Part shown: positions 50,805 through 63,194 of the stretch, piece by piece
How the letters are laid out: every line of letters starts with the position of its first letter
How positions within the stretch are numbered: the first letter of the stretch is position 1
The notes under the pieces: generated by a model
What the model saw: only the letters and a program-made list of their open reading frames with translations
What the model was told of the DNA's origin: nothing
Databases searched by the model: none
Translations under genes and position numbers: made by a program
Source: Rotaria macrura
Lineage: Eukaryota; Rotifera; Eurotatoria; Philodinida; Philodinidae
Length of the DNA stretch: 64,000 nucleotides
Assembly (NCBI GenBank): GCA_900239685.1
Contig: OENT01000331.1
Span: forward strand, 1-64,000
Direction of reading: 5' to 3'

Positions 50805-51526
50805 TAACCGCCGTTTTAACTCAAAAACGTTTTATCCCATCAATAATTAGGTCTTATGTTGTAGAAAAAATACTGAAAGGGTTCATCCCATTAAGCCTTT
50901 TTTCGTTAGTTATGATTATTTTATTGAATTTTTAGCCTGTCATAAGGTGTTATGAAGAAGTTCATCATCGAATTTCTACCTAGAACTTCTTTCAATGATA
51001 GAACTCACGGTCTTTATAAGATTCTGAAAGTTTGAGTGCAAGCAGATGGACTCTTCTTAGAATATGAAACATCTCAATAATGAATCATTTTCGAAAATTT
51101 TGTGAAATTCAATTGAAATGTGCAAACCAATAAAAACAAAGATGCTCCATCAGGCTTATATCGAAAATTGACCATTTCTCAAATGAGCTTTCATTTTTCG
51201 ATTATTAGTCTAAAGAATTTGCTTGAGTGCAATTTTGATTTTGATTGTTAACCGTTCGAATAAAGACAAAGTCAGAATATGAATGATTTTATCTTTCAGC
51301 TCGAGAGCGATTGATGACGTAAAAGAATTTCTTTCGATAAATATCGATTTAATTAAAATAAAGTCGATTAAATGTTTACAAAAGATATTGTGAACCTTGT
51401 TCAATTCTTTTGATTTGATATCGAAGTTCGGTTTCATAAAATTCTTTTGTTTTATTTTTAAATAAATTAACTGACCACCAGACGAATTATTTAACCATTC
51501 GATGAAGATTCAATTTGTCAAAGAAA

Positions 51527-51856
51527 TTAATTCAGGTCGATAAGCTGTTCATCGTGGCAATTCTCATCATCCAGAATTAATTTTTCGTCTTCACAAGTTT
51601 TCCCATCGCAATTCTTCAATGATTGACACGACGTAGACGACGAAGGAGGGGAAGCAGAAGGAGAAGGTTTCCCAAAAAGTTGTTGAACGGTTTGTGTTAA
51701 TCGAGTTTGATGATTGTTTTTCTTTTGAAGCTGAGCGTCATTTAAAATGAAGAAATCATCGTCGTTCTGATTTGTTTTTGTTTGACTTGATGTTTCAAGA
51801 ATAAATAAATCGTCTTCAGTTGAATTCGGTTTTGGCTTTCCAATAAGTAAATTCAT
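51527..51856 (-). CDS. Small acidic protein with repeated short motifs (109 aa)
   Basis: A single exon from ATG (MNLLIGKPKPNSTEDD) to stop. Related short motifs recur: LLIGKPKP and LFGKPSP; EDDLFILE and DDDFFILND; EKLILDDE and the C-terminal EQLIDLN. The middle is Ser/Pro-rich (SPSASPPSSSTS). It is probably disordered. LIDLN resembles a clathrin-box-like L-x-x-L-acid motif and the DLF/DFF motifs recall adaptor-binding peptides, so a membrane-traffic role is conceivable but unproven. The frame is longer and more motif-rich than chance frames nearby in AT-rich DNA. Confidence 0.5.
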   Translation of the reverse strand: MNLLIGKPKPNSTEDDLFILETSSQTKTNQNDDDFFILNDAQLQKKNNHQTRLTQTVQQLFGKPSPSASPPSSSTSCQSLKNCDGKTCEDEKLILDDENCHDEQLIDLN

Positions 51857-54340
51857 CTTAATTCAGTCGTTCGTTCGAATTACTATGTTAGGTCTTTGCT
51901 TTCGTTTTCGCACTTGAATAAATGAAAAAATTGTGAATAAGTAAATGACATGACGTAGTGAATGAATGAATATATTAGTTTGATCCGTTCGACAAATCAG
52001 GAAAAGATCGAGCGCAGACGCTGACACTGACGAAACATGGCGACATCTGACGAAAAACGAGAGTTTACAATTGTTTCCCGTTTCATGCCATATGGAATGC
52101 AAAAGGTTAGCCGAGGGATAGATCGGAATCTGAAATCGATCCTAAATCGTCGTTTATGAAACATGATCCGAAATGGCAAACACGTTTGTTTGTCAATTAG
52201 CTGCTTTGCGTTGGAGTTCGCTGAAGTAAAATAATTGGCTCGTTTAAAAATGAAATTTGTTCAACAGCAGAACATCTTTGTGAGTGAACGATAACGATGA
52301 ATCATTTATCGGGATTGTCATTCAACATCGTAACTAATAGAATTTTCTTTATTGGGATTCTCAATATTGGAATCGTTTTCGAAGGAAGCGTACAGGTTTT
52401 AGCGAAAAATGTGCAATTTATCTTAGCTTCCAAGGATTGAATCAGTGATTCGGATCTCACAGTTCAAATCTTGAAACAATCTAAAAGCGATTCACGGCAA
52501 CTGTTTTATTTGAAACCTTCCAAGCTATCAACTTGTTGAAACGAACAATGCATTTCCTTAAATACATTTCACGATACCCTCGTAGATTCTTTTCTTGTAT
52601 CATCCCGAAAGCCACTCGACATGCTTTCAATATTTTTCATTTGAAATCTTTGTTTAAAGTGAAAATCGGAGTGAAAGTCGCCAAACCTTTCTCAAACTAT
52701 CAAGAAAATAAATGCCATCATTTTCTGCTCACTTCGTTCGATTGAGATATTCACATTGAGATATTGTATTGCCAAACAACGATTCGTATGGAAAAATGCG
52801 AGATGAAACATGCCGACATGATGGTGATTTACTCTTTTCACTAAATTCACCGAACAGTTTATTGTTTGTTTCTGTCGCGCTCGTCTTATTCAAGAAAGAG
52901 CTTCTCTTCAATCATCTTTTCCTATGACAGAAACGGGTAGATATTCATCTGAACAAGGGATCCATGTCTTTCCACTCTTTACATTGGTCAAACTAAACAA
53001 GCGATGACAAAATATCTTTTCAAATCAATAAACATTTCGAAGAACTGAAAATTCATCGAATGGCATCGATAGATCATTGAAATCGAGTGGAGTTCGAACA
53101 AAAGAAAATCTATCTGAATGATTTTCAACCGTGACAGTGTTTATTCAAGACGAGACTGACAATCATCTAGATGAAATCAAGAAACATGTTAATGGTAGAC
53201 AGACACCGCCGTGGCAAAGAAATCGACTGTTTGTCTTCAACTATTCCAATCCTTAGAAACAATATCTCGAATCAACTTGAACGAATAGAAATCGAAACCA
53301 AATCTCGAAATACAGAATTTGTTTTGCGCATGGAAATCTGTTATCAGATATTAAATGAATATTCGATTGACTATACTTCAGTAAACAGGCAAAGCAGACC
53401 ATGCCAATGGTCTTAGCATTGAAACTTAACAGATATCGGATCAAAATAATTGATTGACAGTAAATCGTTCATTGAGTTGAGTTCAATCAGCTGTGTCTGT
53501 CTGTGCTGAACTTAGCTGCAAATTAACTAGAATTAATAGTATATGACACAGCTGGCTACAAATCAGCAATAATTCCTTCATCTTCTCGAACAGATTGAGA
53601 ACAAATGTGACTGAATAAGGCCACTTCATTTGTTCATTCAATCAAGTCTATTCGAGAAAGATTTGAGCGTGTGCTGAACAATACACAAACGAGATTCGTC
53701 GAACCTTCTAGGTTTTGTGTGGCGATGTCAAAAACGACTGTTTCTAATGTTGAGAATGTTTCCTGAACTTCTGATGTGAGAGAAAAAGAAAGAAGTTTTC
53801 GGAGAGATCACAGGCCTCTGAAAAGCTCTTTGCTTGTTCTAATGACTTCAAAGTCATAGGTCGGAAGATGGGAACAACAAACTGATTCTCAATCAAGTTA
53901 CGCGATGAGCACAACTTAGACTTCGACTTCTTATTGGAATTTTTATTGTTTAGTTTTGCGAGAAAAACTAATCTCAAGCGAAGATTAGTTTGAAATGAAC
54001 TTTTAGCAAACGAAATGTTTTAAATTGAACGGGAATAAAGAAAGGCGTTAGCTTTTCTTCAATCGAGTTTAAACAAAGAGGAGCTGCGTTTCGTTAGCGA
54101 CAGATACAGTCGAGGCGGTAGCCAACGAGTTTCCTATTGACCAACTGATCTTTGATTTTTTATGATCTCTGATAACTTGATGAACAGTGAGGAAGAGTTC
54201 TGCATCGATTGCTTTAACTAATTCAAACATTGATATCTATCAATGCTCATGAAAAAAGAGTGACTTGGTTTTCAAGCGAAAACAACATTGAATTTAGGCG
54301 CCATTATTTTTGATGTGAACAACGTAGAGATTAGAGACCT
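51857..54340. other. 2.5 kb non-coding region, TCGA-rich
   Basis: No gene recognised. The texture matches the left third of the window. It contains the putative promoter region of the small acidic protein gene. Confidence 0.45.
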
Positions 54341-55650
54341 GCAGCCCTACCCTACCCTATAACCTACCCTAGGGTAGGGTAGGGTTAGGGTATCGTTTTG
54401 AAAACTGTAGGGTATTGCAGGGGAAATTTTCATTTTTTCAATCTGGTCTGTTTACACGTCCGACGTCGGACAAGCTGCAGTATTGAACAACATCTTCTAT
54501 TCATAGAGCAATAATCAGAAAATACCTATTAAAGAATTACTTTGTGTCAGTCAATAATAAACGACAACAGCTGTTCATGCCTTTTTTTTCTTTGTCGATA
54601 TTGTTTTTAATATTCGTGGTCCATGTAGTACTACTTTTCTCCTTTCATATTATTTGTGATATTCTTTGTATACTATTATACAGATTTGTCAAATTTAACT
54701 TCACCATTTCATAAATAAATTCCATAGTCGAGAATCAGTTAACGAATCGTCAGGTAGTCCTCGAAAAACTGTGAAATCCCCAGTGACTCTCTGTGGGCTC
54801 CTGTAGCAATTACTAGGGAGTCCCGAATTTTCGATCGTACGGCAGAAAGAAAAAATTGCCCGGGACTCATGATAGGAACGATTGGGGGATTGATGAGATA
54901 GTGCAGGCATACATTCCCCGTTTTTTTCGCACCTATGAGAACATGAATGAAAATTTAGTTTGAAAAGAAACAATCATTTACTTTTAAAAATAGATTCTTT
55001 TGTCAGTGATAAAATCATCGGAACCTTCTACCTGAACCCTATCACCGATAACTCATCTTATGAACATGAATTAATATTGGACCACCAGAACTTATCCGCT
55101 TAAACAAGGCCTGATGAAAGAATTTTAAGTTGAAAATCCTTCTAAAAACATGCTAAATTTTTCCGGAAAAACGAACTTTGGCTCAAAATAAGTGTACAAA
55201 AAATCATTGTCATACAACAAATTAGTGGATTTAGGGCAGATTTTAAGGTATTTCTTTAGAAATCTCTTAACTCATTTTGTAATGCTTGCCAAATTTTCTA
55301 AGAATTTTGGGATTTTTTGGAGGAAGTCGAATAGCAAGAGAATGAAATTGGTACATATTATAGGGCACTGCCATATGTGAGGCACTCACAAGTCACTTAA
55401 GCAATTACGCCCTTTATACTCCCTGCAAACCCCCTTATAAATCCCCAGGGACTTCCTAACGTGATTCTTGGTTTTTTTTATGAGGGGCTACCTGAGAATT
55501 CAGTAAGGAATTCTCGATTAAGGTACCCTGAAGTTATGCACCGTATACGATTTTTGTAATTTTTAAATTTCTTAGGGTAGGGAATGGCTAGGGTACGAAA
55601 AACAATTGTAGGGTAGAGTAGGGTAACGAAATTCATACCCTTGCAAGGCT
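54341..55650. repeat. TAGGG-rich repeat region / possible element with telomere-like ends
   Basis: At 54346-54402 a near-palindrome of CCCTA units meets TAGGG units (ACCCTAGGGT at the centre). At 55573-55632 TAGGGTA units recur (TTAGGGTAGGG, TGTAGGGTAGAGTAGGGTAA). Both edges share GGGTA followed by a CG-AAAA/TTTT stretch and TGTAGGGTA. The DNA between has CCCCAG-GGGACT-like words at about 54770-54850 and 55440-55460 but no coding gene. Confidence 0.45.
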
Positions 55651-58380
55651 ATGCACTATAAAGTCTATAGTAGAGATCTTCGAAATATTCATGTAAAAGG
55701 CACAATGAAATCAAATGCGAATCGTATCTCTCAGATACTTCTCAGAAGTTTTCATAGACAATTGCCGGTGTTAATTTCATTAAAAACGAAATTACTGCTT
55801 CATCGGTATTATACCGATGGGGATATTTGAATAACTTTCTAAAAGACTTTCTTGTCAAATGGTTTACTCAAGATCGATTTATTCGACCAGTTCGAAAATT
55901 CGATGTTAGAAGCTTTGCTCAGTCATGATTCTTTCGGATCCTATTCTGTTTATGAGAAGGTTTTTCGAGGAAAAGCCCTCGTTCAATTTTATTTGAAGAT
56001 GGCGATTTCAAAAACAAACTTTCACTAAGCACTAAAAGCTTTAAACGAGAAGAAAGCTCTTCGTAGAATAGCAAAGCAGCTATACGGTCTCAAATTTCAA
56101 GGCTGAAAAACTTAAGATGATCGTCTTTTCCTGATCGACAATTATTGTAAACATAGTCATACGCTTGCTTTTTATTCAAAGTAGATGTCAGGCTTTGAAA
56201 ACAACAACTGAGTTGAAATGTGTAATCGAGCGAGCGATGCAACATATCATCACTCAAAAGAAAATTTTATCAATATGTCATCATCTGTTTTTACTCAAAA
56301 ACTCAAACGTAAATAAGCGAATTTAAATTAATGCGATAACGTCATCGATCGTGATAGTGAAAGTTCGAGTGAAATTCTGTCTAATTGTAGTCAAAAGTTA
56401 AAAATAACAACATTTATGAAAATGTTTTTTTCGCTATAATTATAAAGTATTGTTTGTATTCGGACGATCAATATGTCGCTCATTCAGTGTCTCTTTGCTA
56501 ATTGTCCGATAAAGTTGATGAAAAGTTTTACATTTACTAAAGTATTCGACATTTGTTGGTGTTTCTAACAAAAAAACATAATCAAGTTCGATGATGAGAT
56601 TTTAGTTTATTTTGTTCGTTGATTATGCAAGTATTTCCATCCTGACTAAGAAGTCTTTATCGATGAATTGAAGTGGCAATGCATTTTGATGAGAGCAACA
56701 GGAATCACTCTCAAGACAATTGAATAATTAAATGAATGACGTGTTCTTGACATATGCCAAGAAAAATCAGGACTCATTTGCTTACTCATATATAAAGCGA
56801 TTTTTCATTTGAGTCAATTGAACCAAACAGATATGGATAATATAAAACTAATGGCAATCGTTAACGGGTTAAAGCTTTCTCTTGCAGTTCCATAACCAGA
56901 CATCGAATGTGAATGGAGCGACTCGTACGTACCTCTATAAAGCTTTTGAATCAATGGACAAGCAAAGGGCTGATGAACGGTGAATAAATTTATAGCTCTA
57001 ATAAGACGACGCCTATCTGAACAGGGACAAAGGCATAAGTTAAGATTCAATTCTTATAATAATGGCTTTTTCTATTTTTATCTGTTGGTGTTGGACGTGG
57101 AGAAAATATCTTGTAAGTAGACTGTTGAAATTGATTTTCGGTTGAGGTTCAATCCAGAGATATTCAAAGGCTAATATGGTACTAGATAATTATCCACGTG
57201 AACATCAGGTTATGCCGTGAATTTTTGTGATTATACAGCTAAATGACTGCCTAGATGGAACGATTCGGTCAGTATACGGCTGTTTACGACTTCTAAACGA
57301 ACCGGAACTCGGTCGTGTAATATGTGGCGCAGATATACGGGTCTTCTGTGACTCGACACGCCACGTAAACGGCTGCACACAACCAAGTTACGGTGACACT
57401 ACGGATAACTACATCCATCAAGCTGGGTAGGTGACTCTCTACGAAAACATAGAGGATGACGTCTGTGTACAAAACACGCATCAACTTTTGACTTTTAATG
57501 TCCATTGGAAAGCGCATCATTCATCTCAAACCATCAAATCCAACGTTTTAGCTGGTTTGGATGTTTTATAGAAAAGTTAGTCTATATCGACTTTTTGACA
57601 TTACCAATTTGCTGCCAAGCTGACTGCCACAATTCTTCCATAGATGTCCAATGAGATTTCACTTTATTTATGGTTTATCACAAAAACTCTTAATATTCAA
57701 TAAGATTTAATTCAATGATTTCTAAAATACACCGAATTGACACTCAAAAATTCATTTATTAACACAGTCGAAAAACATTCTATTATTTCACTTTGCATAA
57801 GTTTTAACATAATAAACTGCGGCTTCATTTATATCAAGCAAAATTAGCACTGAAACAAACAGTATCACGTCTGGATATAACCTAATTTGTCACAGATATG
57901 CTATGAATGCATATAGCTCAAATTATAATGTACTGGAACCCTTAATACGATATGATTGTATATCAGCATAAGTTTAATAGTTGTTTGCTTAGTGTTACCC
58001 TATATACAAACTACTGTAGTCATCACTTTCGTCGAACCAGTATGGATGAGTTAATTACTTAATCGTTCGATCAGATACGATGAGAGTAATCTTATATTTA
58101 TCAATATCTACTAATGCAATAACAACAACAACAACAAATACTGAGCCTTTTCATTGGCATTGCACAACATAACTTCATTCTTTCTGCTTTGAGCCATTTT
58201 TGATGAACCTTTATCGATTTCGTCTGATTTATGCAGTTCCTGAGCACTAGAAACACTGAAACTTGATTGATTGTTTCACCGGAGCGCAACTGGAACCTGT
58301 CTGATTGATGCATAAGGTTTTTGATCGTCTATAAAAAGAAAAATAAGTGTGAAAACTTCGGACTTATGTCCGAGAGTTAT
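55651..58380. other. 2.7 kb AT-rich region, mostly unexplained
   Basis: No gene. At about 57180-57440 the words CGTAAACGGCTG, GTATACGGCTGTTTACG and AGCTGGGT recall the CGTAAACGG foldback family and may be a third, very diverged copy. Confidence 0.35.
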
Positions 58381-58907
58381 GTGTACTTCAAAAAGTGAAT
58401 GAGACGAATGAGTCATTCTATAATGTGTGCACGGAAGAAGTATCTTGGTAAAGCTTTTTGGGAAACTCCAAAACTACTGGTCATCTCAGACATATCTAGG
58501 CAATTTTGTTTCTAGAAGCAGCTTTTGTGAATTTTGAGACCTTTTTAAGCCAATGTTTTGTTAGAAAGCTGCGATTTGGTTCATAATTAATATCAGATTC
58601 GGAATCAGCGTTAAAAACTGAGTCACTTTATATTCGTTGTGGATAATTCTGAGAAAAATGTTTTTTTGAAAAAATCCCTGTACCCCACCTCAGGGATTGC
58701 TTGGTGAAAAATGACAATTTTTTCGATAACTCAGCCATTTCTTGTCGGATCCTTCTCATCTTCGAACTCGACCGAGATATTCATCAGAAAATTCTGTGCA
58801 CAAAATTTCAGCTCAATCGAATGTATTTGAAAAGAGTTATCGTGTAAACGGCCGGCCCGGTTGGACACACTGACTGATTCTAGAGTCTACTCACTTTTTG
58901 AGTACAC
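58381..58907. mobile_element. Non-autonomous element with inverted ends (about 527 bp)
   Basis: The left end GTGTACTTCAAAAAGTGAAT and the right end, read on the other strand as GTGTACTCAAAAAGTGAG, are inverted repeats over about 24 bp, and nearby AGTCATTCTA/AGAATCAGT words also match. The interior has no coding gene. No clear target duplication is seen. Confidence 0.5.
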
Positions 58908-58964
58908 GAAAAGAAGACGATAGAAACTGCAGTTATCCAAGTCGACAAAAATAAGACATTAACG

Positions 58965-59165
58965 CTATAAAACGGTTACTCGTTTTTTTCTTCTCGACGC
59001 GTTTAAACTGTCGACAAATGATCGAATGCTTGCGTTTTAACAGTTGATATAATTTGGGCTTTCACGCAGTTAAAACAAATCGAAGTAACAACGGTTAAAT
59101 GCGTTGATAAAGTGGACGCAGAACAACGAAAACGAGTGGACGCTTTTCATACGTTTCAACGCGTT
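58965..59165. repeat. Imperfect inverted repeat, about 200 bp
   Basis: The left AACGCTATAAAACGGTTACT and the right half, read on the other strand as AACGTATGAAAAGCGTCCACT, align with gaps, each followed by CGTTTT and CGCGTTTAAAC/CGCATTTAACC-like words. This is probably an old foldback element. Confidence 0.35.
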
Positions 59166-60131
59166 CGAGGAAATCGTTCTAACGCTAGTGCACGCAGTAT
59201 GTAGCTCAACACTTTATCATTAGTTAATCCTTACTTCAGCGTTGATTCAACCTTACATAATTATATTTACGAGGCAGCCAAGTAACGATTAGACCCGGCT
59301 TACCTATTTCTTGAGGAGAAAACTTTTCTACTTATATTAAGCCCAATCTGCGTGCAGAGACAGCTTGTGTTTGTAGTGAAAGGGATCGAGGTGGAAAGCA
59401 GCAAAATACATTTGATTTTATTTATTTTCCTTTAAGTTAAAATCAATAAATGTGGCACTTTTAACTGATTGTTTCCGAATTTTCAAAATAAAATAAGCAT
59501 TCAAGTCAGTCAAATTTCCAAACATCGATTTAGATTTGATTATCCGATTGCTAATCGATTTGAATAAGACTATAAGTGGCATTATTTGACTTTAATCTAT
59601 CAACATCTGTTTTAATCGAAGTACTTAAATGATTTTCAAGACGAAACATATTCTTTAGACCTTCGATTTTATCGTGTACATATGTGTCTTGCTCTCAGTC
59701 GCTTGGCGCTGCCTAAATATTTTGCCGAAAGAAGGTAAGTGCTTTTCACCGAAAAGCCTTTCCATAGTCTTGCAGGTGGCACCTCTCGCCGAGACACGAA
59801 GTAAAACCTTCCGTTTAGATAATCAATGTCGGTCACTTGCTGCACATTATCGTTCTATGATATGCCCATCGATGGCTCGTAATCACTAGGACAAGTTTTC
59901 CGTTCTTTATCTCGATTTAATCCAACCTATCGGACAGAGGCTGGTCGGTTTTTCAACAAAATTCTCTTCTTTTCTTCTATAGCTTAGGAAACTTCGCAAC
60001 GATCTAAATAAGTGAAACTAACACCGATTTCTATTTGCCAGTTTATTAGAAAAACGAATATTCAATGAACAAAACACGAATTAGTCGAATGATTGAAGCA
60101 CTTGGAAAAGAGAGAGGCGACCCCATCGGTT
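59166..60131. other. Intergenic DNA downstream of the RBR gene
   Basis: No gene is supported. An intron-like pair (AAGAAG|GTAAGTGC to cttgcag|GTGGC, 59733-59776, 44 bp) lies on +, but the flanking frames are short and show no known domain. Confidence 0.4.
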
Positions 60132-63100
60132 TTATCTCAGATAATTTCCTTCGTCTTCAGGTGCCATAATCAGTTTGAAAACATGCTGTTGCTGACCAAG
60201 GTTTTGATTAGATCTCAAATGATTTAGTGTCTCTTGTTGTTCACATTTTTCACAATATGTCAATGATGGGCAATGAACACAATCGAAACGTATGCCAACA
60301 AGATCATTGAGACACTTATCGCACCTTAAATTTAACTTTATCAAATTAATATTAGGCTTCTTCCAACGATTTTCTACAATATTTCGTCGACGACGACTCG
60401 CGATCGACAATCTATTGGAGAAAATCGTTTGAAAAGTAAACTAACTTGACCCCGTGATGATGAACAAGAGGATGGTCAGGTTTCGGAAGATCGAGAATCG
60501 TTTGTTTTGGTTGTGGTGTCGCAGCTGCCGTATAATGTTGCGCTTGTGCCCAATTAAATTTCGCTCCGCAACCTGATTGAATATTTCCTCCGTGTGCATC
60601 TTGTCCACATATCATTGCATCACAGCCTTCAAGGCGCTGAACAACTCGTGCACACGATGGACAAAGACGACAACTATCGGCTTTGTATTTTTCGTCGTCC
60701 ATCAATTCTTCGTAACGACGACGCAGGTCGTGATTTCGATTTTCGTTCTCTCTAGTTCGACGATTGTAATCTTGTAATTGAACTGCATATGCTGCATCTT
60801 GTTCCGCTCTCATCGTTAGATATCGACCACGTTCTGTGTTAAGCGAAATAAAACAAGTGTAATCGAGTCAGATTCAAGAGAAGACGAACCTGTTTGGCAC
60901 CAAAAGAACCACCGTTGAGTTATTTGTGGAAGCTGTTGACATGTTGTTCTGTAATGATACTGTTGATTACAAAGTGAACAGAACTCATGACGACAAATGT
61001 GACAAGTAACTTTAAAACGATCATTGGGATCATCTGCTTCGGCTATCCATGAACAATTCTTGTTTGGGCATTTAATAATGCCACGCGTTTGATTTGAATA
61101 CTTTTCGAATGTCTTCTTCATTTGATAGGATTGAAATGACTTTAGTTCTTCAACTGGAATTCTCAGTTGATTTATTTCTCCATCTGTCAATGGATTTCTG
61201 CAAAGTGCGCAGGTCAAGATTCCTCCTCCCGACATTTTCGCCTTGCATGAATCGTAATAACATGTATAACACACTTTATGACTATCCGAACAATCGAACA
61301 CGTAAATGTCATCGTATGGACGAGCTTCAGTGCAAATATCACAAACGCGCGTTGGCATCTCGCAAGGAAATATCGGACCTAAAAATCAGGGAGATGTTTT
61401 AATTTATTCAATGCTTTCGTTTTTCTAAACTGATCATCATGATCAGTGGTACAGACCGAAAACAGCAAGGGAATCGATGATTGACCGAGGATCGGTGTTA
61501 ATTTGAGGAGAATTCCTCATGTACTCTTGAGTGAAACGTCGAATTTGTTGAATATTAAACGGATACTTCGTTTTATTTAGAATGAAATTCGATAATTTCT
61601 CGGGAAACGACGTTTGATCGTTTCGACATTGTCTGCTGTGATCATCTAGCTGTTGGAATGAATACGGTAAGTTACAATATTCGCAAGGAATTAGTTCGCC
61701 ACATGATTTAAAATGCTCGTCGAAATATTCGATTTGATCGAGATCAATGTAAAATCGACACTTCTCACAGTATGGTCTTTGATTGCCTTTGGCAAGTTTA
61801 AGCAGATGATTGGATAGAAGACGTTCAAGTGGTATTAACGACACGTCGTACTGCGAAAGCTCATAGCCACAAAGAGTTCTATGGCAAACGGGCGTTTCAC
61901 CGTTGTGAACAAATTCTTTCATACACTTTTCCAGACATTTTAAACAATGTTTATGACGATAGGGACAAGAGATTTCTCTGTAAGAGCCATCGTCTCGATT
62001 TGAGATTTGTTTACTATTGGAAAGAATGAAACAAAAGGAGTGAAAAGAATTGTGGTTTTACCAGGTGAAGCATGAAATGGTTGTTTCCGTCGATGAAGTT
62101 GATAATTGATTATCCGTCTTAGCGGCACATGCAAACACATGATCGGCGTATTCAGATGAATCAATCGATCGAAAACAAAGGATACAATCTTTTTTTGACG
62201 AACGTTTTTCATTCTAGTCGATGTCGAGCATAAGACATAAAAACGAGAGAATTGAAATTGAAATGAGATCAAAATACTTTTTCATAGGTCGACGTTGCCC
62301 CCAGACCATTCGAATGGAAATCGTCACTCAGTCGGCATGATTCAACACGATTGACCAAATCCGACCGATCGACGTACTTCGAGGAGATTTCATGTTTTCT
62401 TCCAGTACTTTCCTTCAAGAAGAAACGAACAAAGCAAGATAAATCTCGTTTGTCGTACTATTTCGTAAACGAGACCTTTTCCTTATGTATTTGATAAAGC
62501 GAATCATTATTTATTGGGGATGTTGTCGAGCAATCCTCAATATGATCATAATAATCGTGTTCATGAATGTAATCCATACAAATTGGACACAGCTTATGAA
62601 ATTGATTCTTCGATTTAGAATTTGTCAATGAACTCTGAAAAATAAAACCATTGAATTCAACGTTGTCTCTCTCACTCTCTTGGTGGCAGACACGTTTTGG
62701 CCAATTAAGACAAAATACCCTCAAAACAGAATCATGCCCGAGAGAGAAAACTGTTCTCACGATCGAATGACTATGCAACGTATCTAACTTGTTCACGTGT
62801 AAAATCAAAGTCGTCTTTTCGAGTTTCAGCGAACGCTTTTATGCACGCAGAACGAGGATAATCGAACCGACTTTGATAACAGCAAAGATCGACGAGATCA
62901 TCTAAAACCTATTGGTTCGCTTGATGGATTCAATGAGATTTTAAGAGACTTTTCCTCAATGGCAAAATCTATGGTTTTCGTCAACGTCGATAATCGATGT
63001 TTTTACGAAGGTAACTTACCTTCATCTACCGTTAGAGAGACATAATCTAAGTAAGTTATGTGTGCGCATTCATACTTCACTTCTACTGTTGCCGTTGGGC

Positions 63101-63194
63101 GCAAACTAAATCGAGTTTTTAATAGAATGTCATTCTTAACAGATATCGTGACAAGTCTTGGAAAATTCGCCTGGGTAACAATCGATATTCTCAT
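60132..63194 (-). CDS. RBR E3 ubiquitin ligase with C2HC fingers, RING and ZZ finger (8 exons, 741 aa)
   Basis: Exons 63194-63020, 62901-62789, 62634-62476, 62213-62062, 62013-61457, 61378-60890, 60833-60446 and 60324-60132 join in consistent phases. Order: an N-terminal beta-rich segment and a helical UBA-like piece (about 60-96); C2HC fingers at C112-C131 and C159-C178, both C-x2-C-x11-H-x3-C; a RING from C197 to C248; two more C2HC-like fingers; RING1 from C398 to C445; IBR from C489; RING2 with C606, C609 and the likely catalytic C619 (LEGCDAM); a ZZ finger from C679 (CDKC, CVHC, CEKC, then His). In RBR ligases ubiquitin passes from E2 to the RING2 cysteine, then to substrate; ZZ fingers bind peptides or N-terminal residues. 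RING2 has a GQDAHGGNIQSGCG insert in place of a plain C-x2-C. The join of exons 3 and 4 uses a weak AAG|GTCTCG donor; without it exons 1-3 would be a separate 115-aa gene ending at 62458. A GTCTGT donor at the exon 5-6 join shows such donors occur here. Confidence 0.8.

Noticed and set aside
59674-59889. 71-codon frame on + near the RBR gene
   Set aside because: It needs a non-ATG start and runs straight through the intron-like pair; no family similarity.
60325-60410. Reading the ZZ exon from 60410 (MSIASRRRRN)
   Set aside because: A splice from 60446 to 60324 gives the uninterrupted HHHGVKCDKC join in the correct phase; the basic stretch is intronic.
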